DNA of 12,413 nucleotides, taken from positions 1 through 12,413 of the forward strand of contig CALATT010000059.1 of NCBI GenBank assembly GCA_937891905.1. The letters are read 5' to 3'. The notes below the pieces were generated by a model. That model ran no database searches. It saw only the letters and a list, made by a program, of their open reading frames with translations, and was not told the DNA's origin. The DNA comes from an uncultured Bacteroidales bacterium (GTDB taxonomy: Bacteria > Bacteroidota > Bacteroidia > Bacteroidales > Paludibacteraceae). The position numbers were made by a program, and so were the translations under genes. The first letter of the stretch is position 1. The number at the start of each line of letters is the position of its first letter. This document shows, one piece after another, positions 6,427 through 12,413 of the stretch.

Positions 6427-7503
6427 TCACCTTACGACGCGATAAATACCCCCTGGATAGGCTTTCACAAGGCCTTGTACCTCAAGCATTACCATCTCTG
6501 CTGCCACATCTCCATAGGTCATTTGGGTCTCCATCACAATGAGATTGATATGCATGCCTTCTTCTGCTGTTTGGAGCAACTGCATGATGGTTTGTTGATT
6601 GAGTGTTAGGTCATCGAAGAGTTCTACCATTTGCGTTTGGATAGGTTGACGATTATTATCTTCATCCCATTTCATTGCGCGAATGAGGTCATCCGCAGAG
6701 GTGATGAGTTGTGCTTTATTATCACGAATTAGTTTATTACATCCCGAGGCCAAGATATCCATTGGTCTTCCTGGGAAAGCAAACAAGTCGCGGTCATAAT
6801 CGCATGCCATGCTTGCCGTAATAAGACTTCCACCTTTCTCCTTTGATTCCACGACGACAACTGCATCCGCCAATCCTGCTACGATACGATTGCGCTGCAC
6901 GAAATGTGGCGCAATGGGTTCGGTACCCGACATAAATTCCGTTAATAATCCTCCTTTCTCCATTGAGGCTATAGCTTCTGGACGATGCACAGATGGATAT
7001 ATTCGGTCTAATCCATGTGCAGGCACGATGATAGTAGGTACTCCGTATTTGATAGCTGCTCTATGCGCACATATGTCTATGCCGTAGGCACCGCCGCTGA
7101 TGATAGTCAGTTTATCCAGGCGCTCATGCAATTCGCGCACCAGTTTCTCGGTCATCTCCATGCCATAAGGTGTAGGACGACGCGTGCCCACTATACTCAC
7201 CATATTCCCCTCTGATAGATCCATATTCCCTTTACCAAAAAGCAAGAATGGTCGATCTGGGCATTGCTTCAATCTATAAGGATAATCTTCATCGGACTGT
7301 GTCCAAACACGAATGCGATGGTCCTCTATCCATGCTATTTCTTGCTCTGCCTTTCGCCAGCACTCATCCATGCCGGGTTTATCCAGATGTGCCCATGCTT
7401 CTTCTGCCGAACCGTATTGATTGAGAAGCGCATATATCTGGCGCAGAGAAGAGCGCAGAAGTAACTGAAGTGCTATTTCGTATTTGTATGCAGATGATGC
7501 CAT
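6427..7503 (-). CDS. dprA: DNA-processing protein DprA
   Basis: A 358-residue DprA/Smf protein, which in transformable bacteria loads RecA on incoming single-stranded DNA; in Bacteroidota its role is less clear. The extended Rossmann fold carries IVGTRRPTPYG (104-114), SGGAYGID (136-143), the VPAHGLDRIYP loop, and the long conserved block RNRIVAGLAD, KGGSLITA and FPGRP. The N-terminal ~70 residues resemble the helical HhH/SAM-like region and the last ~50 residues a winged helix (INLIVMETQMTYGDVAAEM). The length is standard. The start MASSAYKYEIALQLL matches where family N-termini begin, although it lies 31 bases inside the upstream VanZ-like gene. It is the last gene of the operon; no hairpin terminator is obvious before the next promoter at 6401. 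Confidence 0.93.
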   Translation of the reverse strand: MASSAYKYEIALQLLLRSSLRQIYALLNQYGSAEEAWAHLDKPGMDECWRKAEQEIAWIEDHRIRVWTQSDEDYPYRLKQCPDRPFLLFGKGNMDLSEGNMVSIVGTRRPTPYGMEMTEKLVRELHERLDKLTIISGGAYGIDICAHRAAIKYGVPTIIVPAHGLDRIYPSVHRPEAIASMEKGGLLTEFMSGTEPIAPHFVQRNRIVAGLADAVVVVESKEKGGSLITASMACDYDRDLFAFPGRPMDILASGCNKLIRDNKAQLITSADDLIRAMKWDEDNNRQPIQTQMVELFDDLTLNQQTIMQLLQTAEEGMHINLIVMETQMTYGDVAAEMVMLEVQGLVKAYPGGIYRVVR

Positions 7504-7865
7504 AAATAATAGATACAGAAAAAGATGATCAAAGCAATCGTTGCGCCGATTGTATTAGCAAGTATATCCAGCCATTCTCCCACGCGGGTGGTGGTGCAGC
7601 ATGATTGTAGTATCTCTATCAACGCGCCATATACGCAGCATATCACCCATGTGATTACATATTGGCGCCAGTGATGTGTATTTATTCGCGTAAGGGGAAA
7701 GAGTAGCGTTAGTGCAAACAAAGCATATGCCCATATATGGAGTGTCTTATCCTTGAGGGAGGTTATTTCACGAACCACATCCGCCTCTAATAAACTTGTA
7801 ACAAGTATCCCCGCTGCTATAATAAGTGCGGGGATAAAAGTATAGTATTTAGCGCAAGAGCTCAT
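7473..7865 (-). CDS. VanZ-like family membrane protein
   Basis: A 130-residue protein with four predicted membrane helices (about 8-26, 41-58, 67-88, 101-124). The DKTLHIWAYALFA segment and the GALIEILQSCCTTTRVGEWLDILANTIG-like region (E, Q, R, D and N spaced as in VanZ proteins) point to the VanZ-like family. The name comes from a teicoplanin-resistance gene, but most chromosomal members are of unknown function and no other glycopeptide-resistance gene is here. Its ATG overlaps the upp stop by four bases (ATGA), and its 3' end overlaps the start of dprA by 31 bases, so translation of all three is likely coupled. Confidence 0.85.
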   Translation of the reverse strand: MSSCAKYYTFIPALIIAAGILVTSLLEADVVREITSLKDKTLHIWAYALFALTLLFPLTRINTHHWRQYVITWVICCVYGALIEILQSCCTTTRVGEWLDILANTIGATIALIIFFCIYYLWHHLHTNTK

Positions 7866-8530
7866 AACTTAGGTCCATAACATAAGTCTCCCGCATCCCC
7901 TAATCCAGGCACGATATACTTATGCTCATTCAATATAGGATCGATGGCAGCGCACCACAATGTGATATCTTCGTCCGCAGGCAATGTAGCACGCAGATAA
8001 TCGATGGCTTGCTGTGTACCAATGGTGCAGCATAGATGGGTGTGAGCAGGTTTGCCATGCTTGAGCATTGCCTGATATGCAATCTCCATAGACATACCGG
8101 TAGCTAACATAGGATCGGCTATGATAAGTGTTTTTCCTTCTATGGCTGGCGCTGCCATATATTCCGCCACGATTTCTAATTGCTCCTTGCCCTGCGCATC
8201 TTTTACCACGCGGCGATAGGCACTTAGGAAAGCATTCTCTGCCTTATCAAATATATTGAGAAAACCCTGATACATAGGCAGCCCCGCACGCAAGATAGTA
8301 GTGAGCACTAATGGAGCCGCTATTGTATTCACCGTTGCTATTCCGAGCGGTGTTTGCACATCAGTGGGCTCATAATCGAGCTGTTTACTAAGCTCTATGG
8401 CCATCACTTCGCCTATGCGCTCTATATTGCGTCTGAAGCGCATGCTATCTTGCTGAATTTGCGAATCGCGTATCTCACGCAAGTACTGATTGAGCACACT
8501 ATTTTGCTCGGATAGGTTGATTACTCTCAT
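7862..8530 (-). CDS. upp: Uracil phosphoribosyltransferase
   Basis: A 222-residue cytosolic salvage enzyme making UMP from uracil and PRPP. The PRPP-binding loop IIADPMLATGMSM includes Asp139-Pro140 and Thr144-Gly145. The uracil-binding end shows YIVPGLGDAGDLCYG near the C-terminus, a hallmark of Upp over other PRTases. The N-terminal half carries RAGLPMYQGF. It is slightly longer than the usual ~208 residues, mainly at the start (MRVINLSEQNSVLNQYLR), as is common in Bacteroidota. No Shine-Dalgarno is present. It follows a secreted coiled-coil protein by 17 bases and overlaps the VanZ-like gene by 4. Confidence 0.95.
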   Translation of the reverse strand: MRVINLSEQNSVLNQYLREIRDSQIQQDSMRFRRNIERIGEVMAIELSKQLDYEPTDVQTPLGIATVNTIAAPLVLTTILRAGLPMYQGFLNIFDKAENAFLSAYRRVVKDAQGKEQLEIVAEYMAAPAIEGKTLIIADPMLATGMSMEIAYQAMLKHGKPAHTHLCCTIGTQQAIDYLRATLPADEDITLWCAAIDPILNEHKYIVPGLGDAGDLCYGPKL

Positions 8531-8547
8531 GGTGGTGGATTTATTGT

Positions 8548-9186
8548 TTATAATGATTTAGCAACTTTTTGCTCTTCTTTTAATATTTTCATTCGTTCCT
8601 TAAGCAGCACCTCTGTCTGTGCCAATTCGAATGCTTTCTTCTCTATTTCTTGATTATATGTTTGGTACTTAAGCTGAAGGGCTTGCCACTCCTCAAGCAA
8701 TTGCTCTACTTGCTGCTTGCGTATTTTGAGGTCACTCATAGACTGCTCTACTATCTGCTGCTGCTCATTGAGCATTTGAACATAATAATCAGTTGTTTGC
8801 GAATTGATTTTATCTTGACGAGTAAGTTTCTTCTTTTGCTGCTCAATCATCACAAGCAATGCATCTTTTTCCGACTCCTCTTTTTCATACAGATTCTGAA
8901 GAGCTGTGAGGCTCTTATTCGCCTCTTTGGTAGCGCGTGCTATTTCCTTGCCATGCACTTGCTCTTGCTTCAATTCCTGTGTAGCCGACTTTATCTGCTG
9001 CACATTCTGCTCTAACTGCTCCGCCACCACTTCAAGCGACGCTCTATACATTGTAGGCTGGGCCAGATAGGCGGCACGAAGTGAATCAAGATTTATTTCC
9101 GCCACAGAGATAGCAAGCGGCTTTACATGCTGCGCCATCGTAGCCATACTGAGACTAACGAAGGCTATTATGAATAATTTTTTCAT
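8548..9186 (-). CDS. Secreted coiled-coil protein, OmpH/Skp-like in shape
   Basis: A 212-residue protein with a clear Sec signal peptide (MKKLFIIAFVSLSMATMA, cleavage expected before Gln19), so periplasmic or outer-membrane associated. From about residue 48 to 206 it is almost entirely Glu/Gln/Lys/Leu-rich helix with heptad-like spacing, predicted to form long coiled coils. The overall shape resembles OmpH/Skp periplasmic chaperones or efflux-hairpin domains, but it is longer than typical Skp (~140 mature residues) and I see no diagnostic sequence match, so the family is not assigned. It is first in the operon with upp, the VanZ-like gene and dprA, transcribed from the minus-strand promoter at 9253-9283 with a leader of about 60 bases. 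Confidence 0.8.
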   Translation of the reverse strand: MKKLFIIAFVSLSMATMAQHVKPLAISVAEINLDSLRAAYLAQPTMYRASLEVVAEQLEQNVQQIKSATQELKQEQVHGKEIARATKEANKSLTALQNLYEKEESEKDALLVMIEQQKKKLTRQDKINSQTTDYYVQMLNEQQQIVEQSMSDLKIRKQQVEQLLEEWQALQLKYQTYNQEIEKKAFELAQTEVLLKERMKILKEEQKVAKSL

Positions 9187-9252
9187 AGTTCTAAACGATT
9201 TTAATTATTATCAATGTTGTTTTATTTATATACTCTACTATGGATTTTGCTG

Positions 9253-9283
9253 CAAAGGTAATAAAAAATTTGCAAATATCAAA
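9253..9283 (-). promoter_or_regulatory. Bacteroidota-type promoter, leftward, for coiled-coil/upp/dprA operon
   Basis: On the minus strand TTTG (9283-9280), a 19-base spacer and TACCTTTG (9260-9253) match the Bacteroidota -33/-7 consensus exactly. Transcription should begin near 9246. It interlocks with the rightward promoter at 9269-9300. Confidence 0.82.
9268..9277. promoter_or_regulatory. Palindrome ATTTGCAAAT at the centre of the divergent promoters
   Basis: A perfect 10-bp palindrome lies between the two -33 elements and includes the rightward TTTG. It could be an operator controlling both operons, or chance in AT-rich DNA. No regulator gene is adjacent. Confidence 0.35.
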
Positions 9284-9300
9284 ATTTTTCTCTACCTTTG
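9269..9300 (+). promoter_or_regulatory. Bacteroidota-type promoter, rightward, for DUF5063/exonuclease/phosphatase operon
   Basis: TTTG (9269-9272), a 20-base spacer and TACCTTTG (9293-9300) match the consensus exactly. Transcription should start near 9307, giving a leader of roughly 16 bases before the ATG at 9323. This decides the start of the DUF5063 gene, since in-frame ATGs at 9170 and 9302 lie upstream of the predicted transcript start. Confidence 0.85.
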
Positions 9301-9322
9301 CATGATTTTTATTAATAGTGAC

Positions 9323-9841
9323 ATGAAATCATTCGTTTATCAAGAGTCCACCATCTCTTTTGTGACAGCTGCAGCACAGACTTGTCTATTATTAGAGCAG
9401 TGCAATAATCATACCAAAGAAGAATGGATAGAGCAGATTCTTCGCCTATTGCCTGTTTTATACTTACGCACGCGTTTAGTGGAGATAGAAGAATTAGTAT
9501 CTGACGAGGAGCCGCAGCGATTCGTTACGGAGCAGGATTATAATTACACCTTGATTGGCATTCGCAACTTATTAGGTTCGGACGATGCCTATTTGGATGT
9601 GTTTGTGGACCAAGGTATTTATACCGATGAGGTGCAAACTGCGTATATCTCTGAGGGTTTGGCGGATATCTACCAGGAACTGAAAGATATGGCGGCTTCT
9701 TTTCAAATTGGCGAAGAGTCTATTATGCACGATGCTGTAGTGCTCTGCCGCGAGGCTTTTGATGCGCATTGGGGACAAAAATTATTGGCTGTCATGCGCG
9801 CACTGCATGCTTTATCGCGTGATAATGAGATAGAAGAATAA
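9323..9841 (+). CDS. DUF5063 domain-containing protein
   Basis: A 172-residue acidic, mostly helical cytosolic protein starting MKSFVYQESTISFVTAAAQ. The pattern of an N-terminal helix pair, LLPVLYLRTRLVE, and a mid-protein EQDYNYTLIGIRNLLG and SEGLADIYQELKDMA matches my recollection of DUF5063, a Bacteroidota family of unknown function. There is no signal peptide, membrane helix or catalytic motif. The ATG at 9323 is chosen because the -7 box ends at 9300. The next gene, a DEDDy exonuclease, begins 2 bases after its stop; from memory this pairing recurs in Bacteroidales, which suggests a shared process such as RNA or DNA end handling, but no direct evidence is visible here. Confidence 0.8.
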   Translation: MKSFVYQESTISFVTAAAQTCLLLEQCNNHTKEEWIEQILRLLPVLYLRTRLVEIEELVSDEEPQRFVTEQDYNYTLIGIRNLLGSDDAYLDVFVDQGIYTDEVQTAYISEGLADIYQELKDMAASFQIGEESIMHDAVVLCREAFDAHWGQKLLAVMRALHALSRDNEIEE

Positions 9842-9843
9842 AG

Positions 9844-10680
9844 GTGAAAGAGAATACATATAGTCAACATATTAGCAAAGAAGTTATTCAAGGGTTGCCG
9901 CTTGTAGCCTTTGAGGGCGAAGTGATTGTGATTGATCATCCCACCATGGTGGAGGAGGCGGTGGCATATCTTCGCACGCAGCGCGTCTTGGGTGTAGATA
10001 CAGAGGCGCGCCCCAGTTTCACACGCGGCGTACACTACCCTACCGCCTTGGTGCAGATTTCCAGTATGGAGCGCTGCTACCTATTTCGACTCACACATGT
10101 GGGCATGCCCCAGGAATTGGCAGACATATTCTCTGACCCGCAGATATGCAAGGTAGGTTTGGCTTTTAAAGATGATATTAATGGATTGCGTAGGCGGCGC
10201 AATTTCACGCCAGCCAACTGCGTGGATATACAATCCATGGTGGGCAAGTATGGCATTATGGAGTTAGGATTGCAGAAGATTTTTGCCATCTGCTTTGGTA
10301 AGAAGATTTCCAAGGCTCAGCAATTAACCAATTGGGAGAATAGTCATCTCACTCCAGAGCAAGCGCGTTATGCATCCACAGACGCATGGGCTACGCTGCT
10401 AATATATTTGGATTTATTAGAGCATGCGCCATTATCTCCTGAGCAAGTGGAGCAGCTGAAGCGTGCTGAGCGCGAGAAACAGATAGAGCACCAACAAGAG
10501 ATACAAGATCAGCGTTTGCGTGAACAAGGTATAGAACCGCCGCCTCATTTGAGTTTGGAAGAGCGAGAGGCCAAGAAAGCAGAGAAGCGACGCGAAGCAC
10601 GCAAACGCAAACGGCACAGAAATAGTGCGAAGAAAAAACTCAATAAACAATCACCATCCTCTAAAAAAACACAAGCATGA
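9844..10680 (+). CDS. DEDDy 3'-5' exonuclease, RNase D-like
   Basis: A 278-residue cytosolic exonuclease of the DnaQ-like superfamily, expected to remove nucleotides from RNA or DNA 3' ends using two metal ions. The catalytic set is visible: Asp52 and Glu54 in GVDTEARPSF (Exo I), Asp110/Asp111 in AFKDDINGL (Exo II), and Tyr176 with Asp180 in YASTDAW (Exo III, the Y-type). The catalytic domain ends near residue 195; no HRDC domain follows as in true RNase D. Instead the last ~75 residues are highly charged and become strongly Lys/Arg-rich, a likely nucleic-acid-binding tail. The start is GTG, 2 bases after the DUF5063 stop; no upstream ATG is available, and the next in-frame ATG (near residue 36) would cut into strand 1. 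The stop overlaps the phosphatase start (ATGA). Confidence 0.9.
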   Translation: MKENTYSQHISKEVIQGLPLVAFEGEVIVIDHPTMVEEAVAYLRTQRVLGVDTEARPSFTRGVHYPTALVQISSMERCYLFRLTHVGMPQELADIFSDPQICKVGLAFKDDINGLRRRRNFTPANCVDIQSMVGKYGIMELGLQKIFAICFGKKISKAQQLTNWENSHLTPEQARYASTDAWATLLIYLDLLEHAPLSPEQVEQLKRAEREKQIEHQQEIQDQRLREQGIEPPPHLSLEEREAKKAEKRREARKRKRHRNSAKKKLNKQSPSSKKTQA

Positions 10681-12077
10681 AACGATTTGGAATGATGATT
10701 GCCATCTTGCTGATGGCAGTATGTGTATCTGCAGAAGTTAAGTATATATTCTATTTTATTGGAGACGGCATGGGTGCCAATCAGGTGCTTAGTGCTGAGA
10801 TGTATCGTTCTGCAGCGCAAGGTCAAGCGTTAGGTCGTGTACAGACGCTGATGAGCCAAATGCCTTATTCAGGACAGATTTCCACCTATTCTGCGAGCAA
10901 TGGTATTACCGATTCAGCCGCAGCTGGTACATGCTTGGCGAGTGGTCACAAGACTAATAATGGTACTTTGGGATTGAATGCCCAAGGCGATACGATTTAT
11001 AGTATTGCCACCGAATTGAAAAAACAGGGATGGGGAATTGGTATCATGACGAGTGTAGCTATTGACCATGCTACTCCTGGTGCATTCTATGCTCATGTAA
11101 AGGATCGTGATGCGTATTACCAAATAGGATTACAACTGAGTGAGAGTGGTTTTGACTTCTTTGGTGGTGCTGGTTTTCACCACCCACAAGGTAAGAATGA
11201 CGACTTGCGCAATCTCTATCATATAGCAGAAGAGAAGGGTTATCGTATTGCATGGGGCAAGGAGCAAGCACAAGATATTCTATCTTATAGCGATGCAGGG
11301 GACAAGATGCTCATGGTGCAGCAGAGTGATTTTCCTGGGGACAAGCATGGTGATAACTTGCGTTACCGCATTGATAGGAAAGAGGGTGATTTAACCTTAG
11401 CACAGATTGTAGAGACAGCTATTCCATTCTTAGAGAAGCGCTATGAGCGATTTTTCATGATGGTAGAAGGCGGTATGATTGATTATGCAGGCCACTCGAA
11501 TGATGCGCGTACTGCTATTGAGGAGGTATGGGATATGAATGAAGCGCTACAACATGCCTATACATTCTATTTAGAGCACCCAGATGAGACGCTCATTCTC
11601 ATTACTGCAGACCACGAAACGGGCGGTATGGCATTAGGTAATAGTGATTACACCTTGCATTTTGACTTATTGGCGCAGCAGAAATGCTCCTCATGGGTAT
11701 TAAGCGATTTATTCACCCAGTTATTTAAGAATAATACAGCGCCCACTTGGGAACAAGTGCAGGCTATTTACTGCGAGCAACTTGGTTTCTGGTCGGCTGT
11801 GAGTTTGAGTGATAAAGAAGAGCAATCTCTATATAGTATCTATAAGCAAGCTATCGCGCAAAAGAGCAAGGATACCAAAACGATGTATAAGAGTATTCAT
11901 CAGTTAGGGGATGCTGGTATTCAGATGCTCAATAAAAAAGCGCGTGTGGGTTGGACGAGCCATTCCCACACTGCGCATGCTGTACCTGTGTTTGCTATCG
12001 GCGTTGGCGCGGAGCGCTTCAGCGGATGGCATGATAACACAGAGATTGTACCTCTTATTCGCAAAGCGATTGAATAG
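10677..12077 (+). CDS. Alkaline phosphatase, secreted PhoA-type
   Basis: A 466-residue metal-dependent phosphomonoesterase with a Sec signal peptide (MKRFGMMIAILLMAVCVSA, cleavage before Glu20), so periplasmic. The alkaline phosphatase fold is complete: metal ligand Asp30 in FIGDGMG, nucleophile Ser80 in TDSAAAGT, Asp130-His131 in AIDHATPGAF, Glu264, Asp269 and His273 in VEGGMIDYAGHSND, Asp312-His313 in ITADHETGG, and His431/His434 in the TSHSHTAHAV block. It would release phosphate from nucleotides and other monoesters. Its ATG overlaps the exonuclease stop by 4 bases, so the secreted enzyme is coupled to a cytosolic nuclease. No Pho-box-like element is recognisable. Only 2 bases separate its stop from that of the convergent gene. 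Confidence 0.94.
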   Translation: MKRFGMMIAILLMAVCVSAEVKYIFYFIGDGMGANQVLSAEMYRSAAQGQALGRVQTLMSQMPYSGQISTYSASNGITDSAAAGTCLASGHKTNNGTLGLNAQGDTIYSIATELKKQGWGIGIMTSVAIDHATPGAFYAHVKDRDAYYQIGLQLSESGFDFFGGAGFHHPQGKNDDLRNLYHIAEEKGYRIAWGKEQAQDILSYSDAGDKMLMVQQSDFPGDKHGDNLRYRIDRKEGDLTLAQIVETAIPFLEKRYERFFMMVEGGMIDYAGHSNDARTAIEEVWDMNEALQHAYTFYLEHPDETLILITADHETGGMALGNSDYTLHFDLLAQQKCSSWVLSDLFTQLFKNNTAPTWEQVQAIYCEQLGFWSAVSLSDKEEQSLYSIYKQAIAQKSKDTKTMYKSIHQLGDAGIQMLNKKARVGWTSHSHTAHAVPVFAIGVGAERFSGWHDNTEIVPLIRKAIE

Positions 12078-12079
12078 AA

Positions 12080-12413
12080 TTATTTTTTCTTCTTAAATAA
12101 TCCTAAGATCATATCTAAGATACTCTTTGGTTTCTCTTCGTCTGCGTCAGCTGCAGCTCCGTTGAGACCCATGATGCGTGTATCTACTATATCGCCAGCC
12201 TTTAATGGACGCCAGTTGGTATAAACAGCTGGTGTGCCACAAATGGTGACATGAGTGATTACCTTGTCTGCGTAATCAAAATAGAAAGTCTCATTGAGCA
12301 AGAAGTCTGCTTTGTATTTAGCTAAGACAGTTGCACGAGCTGTTTCCTTTACTTCTGACTCTTTTGCTGTAGCATTATTCATCGCGAACTTAAATTGTAT
12401 TCGTGTGCTAACG
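12080..12413 (-). CDS. Protein of unknown function, C-terminal part (open at window edge)
   Basis: An ATG at 12382 would give a 100-residue protein, but the frame stays open upstream (VSTRIQFKFA precedes that Met) to the window boundary, so this is probably the C-terminus of a longer protein. The readable part has an Ala-rich helix (ESEVKETARATVLAKYKADF), then strands with FYFDYADKVITHVTICGTPA and VYTNWRPL, and an acidic spacer ending in FKKKK. The order (helix, ADxLL, then V-T-I-x-G-x-P-A-x-Y-x-N) resembles Bacteroidota lipoproteins of the DUF6567 kind, by recollection; this is tentative and the N-terminus that would show a lipobox is missing. It converges on the alkaline phosphatase gene with 2 bases between stops. 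Confidence 0.65.
   Translation of the reverse strand, partial: VSTRIQFKFAMNNATAKESEVKETARATVLAKYKADFLLNETFYFDYADKVITHVTICGTPAVYTNWRPLKAGDIVDTRIMGLNGAAADADEEKPKSILDMILGLFKKKK

Noticed and set aside
6427..7503. dprA as a sign of a mobile or competence island
   Set aside because: dprA is chromosomally widespread, the neighbours are housekeeping genes, and no integrase, transposase or direct repeats are visible.
7473..7865. VanZ-like gene as a glycopeptide-resistance determinant
   Set aside because: No vanHAX or regulator genes are nearby, and VanZ-like proteins are widespread with unrelated or unknown roles.
9170..9322. N-terminal extension of the DUF5063 gene to ATG 9170
   Set aside because: The extension crosses both promoters and would start upstream of the predicted transcription start; the ATG at 9323 fits the promoter position.
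12079..12101. ATTATTT/AAATAAT inverted repeat as a terminator for the phosphatase gene
   Set aside because: The 7-bp stem is entirely A/T with a 9-base loop and lies inside the convergent coding sequence; too weak to call.

Overview
The window looks like chromosomal DNA of a member of the Bacteroidales (Bacteroidota). Three promoters carry the Bacteroidota signature (a TTG or TTTG element, 19-20 bases, then TACCTTTG). Shine-Dalgarno sequences are largely absent. The gene families (DUF5063, an RNase D-like exonuclease, a Bacteroidota-type ParC, a UbiA-family prenyltransferase) also fit that group. Coding density is very high. I see no tRNA, rRNA, CRISPR array, insertion sequence or phage gene, and the content is core housekeeping rather than an accessory island.

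Layout. (1) Plus strand, 1-2872: the 3' end of acetate kinase, a cytoplasmic GH13 alpha-amylase-family enzyme, and a UbiA-family prenyltransferase, spaced closely enough to be one operon (21-base gap, then a 1-base TAATG overlap). (2) A 13-bp perfect hairpin at 2905-2938 separates this operon from a convergent minus-strand operon and could terminate both. (3) Minus strand, 6340 down to 2917: a 55-codon two-helix membrane protein, parC (topoisomerase IV subunit A) and a Maf nucleotide pyrophosphatase, with gaps of 3 and 1 bases, behind a clear promoter at 6370-6401. (4) Minus strand, 9186 down to 6427: a secreted coiled-coil protein, upp, a VanZ-like membrane protein and dprA, again tightly packed or overlapping. 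(5) Plus strand, 9323-12077: DUF5063 protein, DEDDy 3'-5' exonuclease and a secreted PhoA-type alkaline phosphatase. Operons 4 and 5 start from interleaved divergent promoters at 9253-9300. (6) At the right edge, the 3' end of a minus-strand gene of unknown function that stays open to the window boundary.

Functionally the window mixes central carbon and glycogen metabolism (acetate kinase, GH13), DNA topology and DNA processing (ParC, DprA), and nucleotide housekeeping (Maf, Upp, exonuclease, phosphatase). I do not see a defence island or an obviously new multi-gene system. The observations most worth following are the extreme C-terminus of ParC, which ends in QLNLF after a Pro-Glu linker and resembles a beta-clamp-binding peptide; the unlisted small membrane protein fused into the parC operon; a 10-base A tract inside that operon's promoter spacer; and the interleaved divergent promoters with a central palindrome.
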